From contig NW_026944392.1 in the NCBI RefSeq assembly GCF_033439725.1, forward strand, positions 434,001-498,000: DNA of 64,000 nucleotides, written 5' to 3'. The position numbers and the translations under genes are program-made. Below, piece after piece: positions 58,375-64,000 of the stretch (positions within the stretch are counted from its first letter, which is position 1; each line of letters starts with the position of its first letter). This DNA comes from Neurospora tetraspora. Taxonomy: Eukaryota; Ascomycota; Sordariomycetes; Sordariales; Sordariaceae. The notes beneath the pieces are model-generated. The model did no database searches, was not told the DNA's origin, and saw nothing but the letters and a program-made list of their open reading frames with translations.

Positions 58375-59280
58375 ACAAGGGGATTGTTTCTTGATGGGGG
58401 TTTTGGGGGTGGAGGCGAAGGGGCTTTGTCTCCAGTCATGCCAGATAGGTTGGCAAACAAAGCGAATGACTCCCGTCTTTTCATGACTGTTCTCTGACTC
58501 CACTGTAGTGACAACCTCGAGTAGTTCCAGTAAACAAAGCCAAAGTGATGCTTTTGTTTGAGGTTCAACGTAACTCACAGTGCTGGCAATGCGATACCAG
58601 GGAGAACACTTGAGAACCCCAACTTGGCGTCTGGTCACGCCTTGAGTCACTGAAACAAGGAACATCACTTCGTCATGGAACTCACTGATCCTGTTAATGC
58701 GCGTACCCTATTCTCTGTCTATGACGGATACCTCTACGCTCCGTCTATCTGAGATGGATCACTATGTCGACTCATTAAGTGCAATCCATTCCTTGTTGGA
58801 ACACGTCCGAGAGGCCCCGCCCCGTATCTGATTTTCCTTCCTGATCAGCCAAGGTATCAGCCTTTCCGTGAAATAACCTGTTCCTCCTTTCCCTCCGGTT
58901 CAACCCTTGCTTCTTCTGTGGTATCTATCCTGCCATTGATTGTTGAGGTCGGGCAGGTAGAATGATGCTTGGCGCTTCTTTCCTTCTTTCGGGTCTCAGG
59001 CCGTTACCCCGTTTAGTGCGGCCCCGTCCGACACTCTTCCATAGAGGTAGGTAGAAGGTGTTGTACTTGAGAGTGCTTCTGTCGGACATCCTCAGCTTCG
59101 TCACTCATAGCCCTCCCCCCTCCTTCGTTGCCTCAAGCATTGATCCGTCCCCTAGAACTAAGTCCATGCCGGCACCTTGAATCGCCTTCAACTGCTCGCT
59201 ATCTTCCTTGCGGACTTCACTATGTCCACAAAGATGTCGTTACCCAAGACGCTTGCAACAATCTTTTGAATACGACCAGC
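58375..59280. other. Intergenic region without recognised features
   Basis: Between convergent genes. Only short shadow frames; no repeat seen. Confidence 0.5.
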
Positions 59281-61348
59281 CTACTTCTTTCCCTTGCGGT
59301 GGGCCTTTTGGACCCTTCCCGAAGTAACACCTTTGCCGGTCAAAATGGAGGATCCCCTAGCGCTTCTGGAGGATGATGGCATGGAGTGGACTGGTTCGAC
59401 TCCGGCCTGCCCATTAGAGGTACCCAGTTGAGATTGGGGATTAGCCTGCTGATCCTGAGGAACATCCTGCTGGGCTGGAAGATTGTCCTGCTGGGGTGAG
59501 GTATGATTGCCAGCTTGCTGAGCTTGATAATGACCCTGTTGAGCCTGTCCAACACCCGGCTGGGTCTGTTCAATACCATCCTGAGCTTGCGACTCCTCCA
59601 AGGCCCTCGCCGCCTCCGCCTCGGCGGCTAGCCGAGCACGTCTTTCCCTCTGCGCCCTGCCCTTATCGGCACACTTTTGGCAAAGTGTGTTCTTTGGGAT
59701 CTCGTTCCAGTAGCAACCGGTACAAGACCAGATGCCACGCCTGTGTCGCGACCGGATGAGCTCGATGAGCCTCTGGCTAACCTTGTTTTCCAAGTGCCCG
59801 AAGCACTTGCTCGTGCCTGGCTGCTAGACAAGACACGGGCATCGTACCTGGACGCCATCGGTGGTAGTAGTCACGCCGCATTGGTCTGACGACACAATGG
59901 GCACCAGAAAGCAGGCAGGGACAGGTGTTGCATTGCTAGCGTTAACAACGGGCCTGTCCAAGCCGTCCTTCACGTCAAGTGCAGCAAACTTGTGGCACAC
60001 CGCTTCAACGTAGGAAGGTGTAACAGTCTCCCCCTGCGGTTGATGCTGATTTCTCCGAACAGCGTTATGGACGCCAGAGCTCACAGCCTTGGTGTGAGTG
60101 TCGGTGTTTGTCTTGGTTGATTGATCGATGTAGGCATTTGCGATGTTATGTTTGTTGCACGTGGCGCCTTCCAGAGAAGAGGCATTGTGATCATCCACAT
60201 TGATGCTGTGGTCGTTCTGTTCAACCATCAAGCTGTCATGCTCAGGATCCGACATGGTGCTGTCGTTGTCCGCCATAGTCTGGTCACCCGGACCGCCGTC
60301 ACCGGGACCACCGTCAAGTTGATGGGCAAAGCCGTCCGCTCTTGATGTAGTTCTGGAAGGTCCCCGGCGCGCCCTGTAAACCAAAGGGACATACCAAGGA
60401 CTCGAAGAGACCAAAACGCGTGATGAATGCGGTGAGCCATTCATGGCCCTCCTTCACACGAATCCTATTGAACGCCGCAATGACGTCCAGCTTGGTAAAG
60501 ATCTTTGCCTTGCAAATGGCATCGAGTGTCTCCTTGATAAGCGGCAACGGGTACCGTGTCTTCATCGTGACGTTGTTGATTCCCCGGTAGTCCACGCAGA
60601 TACGGACTCCGCCACCCGGCTTCTTAACCAACAGGATGGGCGAGGCGGCCTCGGATTGAGAAGGCCGAATGAACTTCTTCCTCAAGTCTTCGATCTCGTC
60701 GTCCAGAGAAATCTCCTCGCGTGACCACTGAGAGTTCACGGCCCCGCGAGGATCGAATGAGGCATGAGCGGTTTCACTGCGTTTAATTTCGTGATCAAGG
60801 CCAGGAGTGGTGTGGCTGTTACTGGTGATAGAGTTGTCCAAGACGCTTTCCGACGTGTGGGCAGTAGTGTCTACTCTATACTGGTTGTCGACGTTTGAGA
60901 ACTGGACATGTTGGAGATTGTCCAACTCTATGCTAGAGTCGTCTCCGAAGGAAACGGCATCGTCCTTGGTGATAAGGTTCTTGTCCTTGGAAAAAGCAAC
61001 GGGTTCGGGAGCGGCGTTGGGGGAATTGAGAATGATTGCCGCATCCTCCAAGTTAGGAGTGAGGGCGTTGTGGAAAGTACTACTGAAGTTCTTCAGGGGT
61101 GAAACAGAGGACTTTTCTGCAGCGCCTAGGCCTCCTTCTTGAAGAAGGAAGGGCTCGTCAATGGGTTCCAAACTTGAGTTGCGCTGAATGGAGGCGAAGT
61201 CGTTCTCATCCATGCCCCACTCGCCCTCATAACCAAAACGGTCTGCGAAGTCGGCATCGTTGTCGTTGTCGCCATAAAGAAGTTCGTAAGGTTCGTGGCG
61301 GTTAAAAAAAGCCTCCTCAAAGAAGCTGTAATGACCCTCGTCGGCCAT
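59281..61348 (-). CDS. Zinc-finger family copy Z9 with captured Gypsy RT and in-frame TAG
   Basis: Starts at 61348 ([20 protein letters not shown]). After about 220 mostly acidic residues comes a piece of Gypsy reverse transcriptase: [65 protein letters not shown]..., [15 protein letters not shown]. The first catalytic Asp (TKLD) is present; the YxDD block is absent. Just behind, the frame shifts by one (near 60340) and continues [20 protein letters not shown], then [23 protein letters not shown], then TAG (59826-59824), then [42 protein letters not shown], a Gln/Pro repeat region and the motif [18 protein letters not shown], with a stop at 59281. The frameshift may be an unrecognised intron, an indel or decay. 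Hairpin arms CGTGTCTTG and CCAGGCACG enclose the TAG loop. Confidence 0.5.
59824..59826 (-). promoter_or_regulatory. Conserved in-frame TAG of copy Z9
   Basis: Context GTC TAG CAG CCA, in the loop TCTAGCAG between arms CGTGTCTTG and CCAGGCACG (8 of 9 pairs, one G-U). It is followed by 180 codons of family-type sequence. Confidence 0.6.
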
Positions 61349-62243
61349 TTTGTTGGGTTTGTTTGGTCGTCCTGATGAGCCCACGAAACTTCCTTGCCGC
61401 TCTCAAATTCCTGTCACTTGCACGTCAGCTCGCGCTCAAACTTTGGGCGGCATGTAGCATGCTGAAGTCTTCATACCTCTACTTGACTGACTTGAGTAGG
61501 CCGTGGGAAGCACAGGAGGGGGCAAATTTGCCTTGCGCGCAATCGGCAACGCGCCTCGATGTGATACGAGAATTCTGCGGGCTGATGAGCGACGCTTCGC
61601 CCGCTTCTTCTTGAGGAATCTGACTTACAGCTGAGCTACCGTTGGGATTCCTCGAAATGCTAAAGTACTCGGCGCTTTTTTTACCCCTCGATTTGCGCAA
61701 AATGTGTGGCAGAAGGTAGGCCTTTGAGCTATAAGGCGCAATAGGGTGAGAAGTGGAAGGAATTGCAGCTGGGAAAATGCTCGAATTTTGTGCGCGAGGT
61801 GAGCGAGGTGGAAAGAACAAAGGAGGCAGAAGTGGGGCAGGCGTTTTCTGAAGGGCTTGAAGGGACGAGATGGGACGAACCCGCACCAAACGGGAGAATG
61901 CCAGTCTCGTTGCAAACGCCCTTCGCCCGGTATTTCTCATCCAAAACGCTTGGGGTAGACACCATCAGCTGACTCGACTTCGTCAACATCCAGAGTTCCG
62001 TTGCTCTGTTTCTTGGCTACCTAGGCGGGCTTTCTTCGTAGCTCCACCAGCAATATCTTCCTCGCCAGCCATAGTCGGCTGAACCCGTTTCATGTCGGGA
62101 TTCCTCACCCGCTCGGGAGTCATTGCCGAAGTCTCAGGAAGCTGAGTAACGGTTACCCCACGGAGCGCCTCTCTTTATGGGACGAGTTGGTCTAGTTTCC
62201 TCTCTCAATGTTAGGTCAATGTTGGTCCCCGTAATGCTAGCGT
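61349..62243. other. Intergenic region without recognised features
   Basis: About 0.9 kb between Z9 and Z10, both on the minus strand; it probably holds the promoter of Z9. Frames of up to 153 codons here are overlapping shadows without domains. Confidence 0.5.
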
Positions 62244-63157
62244 CTAGGCTACGCTTGTATAAACCACGGTTTGGTTGAGCTGTCGAAGTTGGGTGGGCTT
62301 GTGCCTAGCCCTCTGGACTTTGCCTTTGTCGCAGCACTTCTTGCAGAGTGTGCTCTGCCTCGCGCTCTAATTCCAATAGCAGCCAGTGCAGCACCAGATG
62401 CCGCGCTCATGGCGCCACCTGATGAGGTGGATCAGCCTCTGGCTGACTTTGTTGTGCAAGCAGCCCAAGCACTTGGTCGTCCCTGGCTGCTAGACAAGGA
62501 ACGGGCAGCGTACTTGGACTCCGTTGCTGGTGCTGGTTTCATCGCATTGCTCTGTGGACACAATGGGCTCACGAGGGCCGGGCGCAGCTGCCTGGTCTTC
62601 AGCTTCCTCGTCTTCAGCTTCCTCGTCTTCAGATCCCTCCTGGTACGCGGAAGCAGAGCCATGGACTTCAAAGGTCGTATCCTTGCTGTGAGTGCCACTT
62701 GCTCCTCCCGGCTGTTAGACGGGATTCGGGCAATCGACCTGGGTGGTATCGACCATCATCGTACCGTTGTACAACCGGTTTAGAAATGGGTGTTTCTGCC
62801 ACAGCTGGCTTCGGCACTGCCGCCGCAAAGAGAGCTTCAGGAACCATCTGCTCAAAAACGGAGTCCGAATGAAAGAGATCATACGAACGCGGCAGGACGT
62901 AGCGGCGAGGCTTGGACAGCTTCTTCAGCACACGCTCACGGCACGCACTCGGCACAGGCGTCGGCTGAGGAGGAGGAGCAGTTGTCGGCACCGGCTTGGG
63001 AGACAAAGACGATGACCACGTGCAGCCTGCTTGGGGTGTTGAGGGTTGAAGTTGGCTTGACCAGCCTGCTGGGAGTATTGAGCTCACCTACATGTAGGGG
63101 TCTCGATGCCATGGACTCGGCAGACTTTGACGTGGCTGTGGTGGTTGACAGTTCCAT
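62244..63157 (-). CDS. Zinc-finger family copy Z10, TAG at the conserved site and a second TAG
   Basis: Three exons: 63157-63088, 63026-62765 and 62685 onward; introns GTGAGC...AAGCAG (61 nt) and GTACGA...TCACAG (79 nt). The joins restore one frame. It begins MELSTTTATSKSAESMASRP, has PRSYDLFHSDSVFEQMVPEA, an acidic repeat EDEEAEDEEAEDQ, then REPIVSTEQCDETSTSNGVQ, VRCPFLV, then TAG (62492-62490), [31 protein letters not shown], then a second TAG (62369-62367) where Z9 has Glu, then TLCKKCCDKGK and a stop at 62246. His in the C-x2-H pair is replaced by Cys (CLGC). The second TAG suggests partial decay. Hairpin arms CGTTCCTTG and CCAGGGACG, with paired changes relative to Z9. Confidence 0.55.
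62490..62492 (-). promoter_or_regulatory. Conserved in-frame TAG of copy Z10
   Basis: Context GTC TAG CAG CCA, in the same eight-base loop TCTAGCAG as Z9; arms CGTTCCTTG and CCAGGGACG, 8 of 9 positions pair. Confidence 0.6.
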
Positions 63158-64000
63158 GTTTGCCGATGAACCGGCCCTGCTAGGATTGTTGGAGGAAGAC
63201 TGCAGGCAAACTTAGTTTTCAAGGTATATATAATAAAGTTTCTCAAGCTTTCTCGCCATCTCGCTGAAGCGTGAAGTTGATCACAGGGTTGAAGTGAGAA
63301 CAGGCACCGGGACTTCTGTTGCCCGCACTGATAGAGCTAAAATCATGTAGCCCAAACTCACTTCTGTGCGTCACACTCGTGAACATGCCAATTTCTAAGT
63401 AAGTTATCTTTTGTCTCTATAACTGTATCTAGTGCAACCCTTGTATGGAAAAGCGTTGTAGTTAATCCCTATATGAGGTTAATGGGTAGGTATGAATGCT
63501 ATGTCATGCCATATACCACAAGGCACAAACCGACCATTCCGTGTTAACCCCGGGCTGCTTCTATGAACCTTGAGGCTACGTACCGTACGCCGAGTTGTGT
63601 TCTGCTCAAAGAATATTCAGTGATTCTTGAGCACGTCGAACTTGTGGGTTTGCCTTGCAAAGTCTTAATAATTCCTCCCTCGAGTCAGCTCATAAGCAGA
63701 TAAACGCTTCTTGCCCCTCTTGCTTGGCCCAGCCAGCCACGCCAGTTCCCGTTGCAGTGGCAGGACAAGCTTCTCCCCTGCTTTTGGGTCAGCGTCCCGC
63801 GCAGTCTGCACAGGCATCCCCCGAAGCCTCACCAGAAGTCCTCATCATCCTCGACCTCGGTGGGATCATCGATCTCACAGGAGACACCGATGACGTCTCT
63901 TCTGCTCCAAAGACATGAAATTATCCCCGAGCAGGTATGCCAGCGTGCTTGTGGCCTCCAGTCGCCTACCAAATCCTCCGAGGGCCTCTATTCTAATGTC
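63158..64000. other. Window end without a confident gene
   Basis: Contains the likely promoter of Z10 and the weak frame at 63655-63918. No repeats seen. Confidence 0.4.
63655..63918 (+). CDS. Possible small gene or exon
   Basis: An 87-codon frame with a short CPSC motif, a Pro/Ala/Ser-rich middle and an end VLIILDLGGIIDLTGDTDDV that resembles SUMO-interacting motifs (hydrophobic core followed by Asp). No splice partner or start support was found. It could be an exon of a gene running off the window or a chance frame. Confidence 0.2.
   Translation: MQSLNNSSLESAHKQINASCPSCLAQPATPVPVAVAGQASPLLLGQRPAQSAQASPEASPEVLIILDLGGIIDLTGDTDDVSSAPKT

Noticed and set aside
27965-62492. TAG CAR after the LV motif as a TMV-type readthrough signal (CAR YYA)
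   Set aside because: Not excluded, but not preferred: only Z9 and Z10 fit CAR YYA fully, the CAR codon also occurs in Z5 and Z8 where no stop exists (it encodes the conserved Gln), and Trp in Z5 fits editing better.
27965-62492. TAG as part of a 3' splice site (CTAG followed by CAG)
   Set aside because: The residues directly before it (C-x2-LV) are coding and align with Z5 and Z8, so there is no room for an intron ending there.
1-64000. CRISPR arrays, bacterial operons, ribosome binding sites, rRNA or intact tRNA genes
   Set aside because: None seen; introns, RIP and gene style show a fungal nuclear sequence. I looked for a 5S rRNA-like block by eye and found none.

Overview
This window comes from a filamentous ascomycete (Sordariomycete), most likely Neurospora or a close relative. 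Genes carry short GT-AG introns of about 50-80 nt, coding DNA is GC-rich, and one Copia LTR retrotransposon (40434-45931) has been turned into a very AT-rich, stop-filled island whose two LTRs differ only by transitions. That is the signature of RIP, a sexual-cycle mutation process typical of Neurospora. No bacterial features are present. The genus is inferred from these traits, not from a database match.

Layout. 1-781: 5' part of an acyltransferase-3 membrane protein (minus). 782-6590: long non-coding stretch with microsatellites. 6592-10029: an F-box gene ending in TAG, followed in the same frame by a long open extension that is split by a 592-bp hAT-like MITE. 11517-19192: three minus-strand genes for long, disordered proteins ending in paired CxxC or CxxC/CxxH zinc-binding units. 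22065-22555: a three-exon small secreted cysteine-rich protein. 23342-24325: a coiled-coil protein with a second, related MITE just behind it. 27.7-63.2 kb: an accessory region made mainly of one fast-evolving paralogous family on both strands, with decayed copies, the RIP-mutated Copia element, and genes that have captured pieces of retrotransposons (Copia RT, Gypsy RT, chromovirus chromodomains).

Main observation. The family (Z1 27743-28507, Z2 29866-30441, Z3 31811-32580 decayed, Z4 33011-33733, Z5 38197-39609, Z6 47613-48872, Z7 51357-53014, Z8 54315-54953, Z9 59281-61348, Z10 62244-63157) shares an acidic or disordered N-terminal part, then C-x(5-10)-C-x2-L-V-[X]-Q-P-G-x4-C-x2-H, a basic helix-like stretch, and a C-x2/3-C ... 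C-x2-C unit. In seven copies the codon at [X] is an in-frame TAG lying in the middle of the zinc-binding domain, with the homologous cysteines continuing behind it. In Z5 the same position is TGG (Trp) and in Z8 TAC (Tyr). The TAG usually lies in the loop of a predicted RNA hairpin. Independently, the chromodomain gene at 55862-57195 has TAG exactly where its neighbour at 57856-58374 has TGG. A-to-I RNA editing of UAG to UGG is established in sexual tissue of Fusarium, Neurospora and Sordaria, so the pattern suggests a clustered gene family whose full-length, zinc-binding form is made only after editing (or, alternatively, by stop-codon readthrough). Three further genes here (F-box, 17468-19192, 23342-24325) also end in TAG followed by a same-frame open extension.

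Limits. All calls come from reading the sequence and the translations. No homology search, splice prediction or expression data were available.
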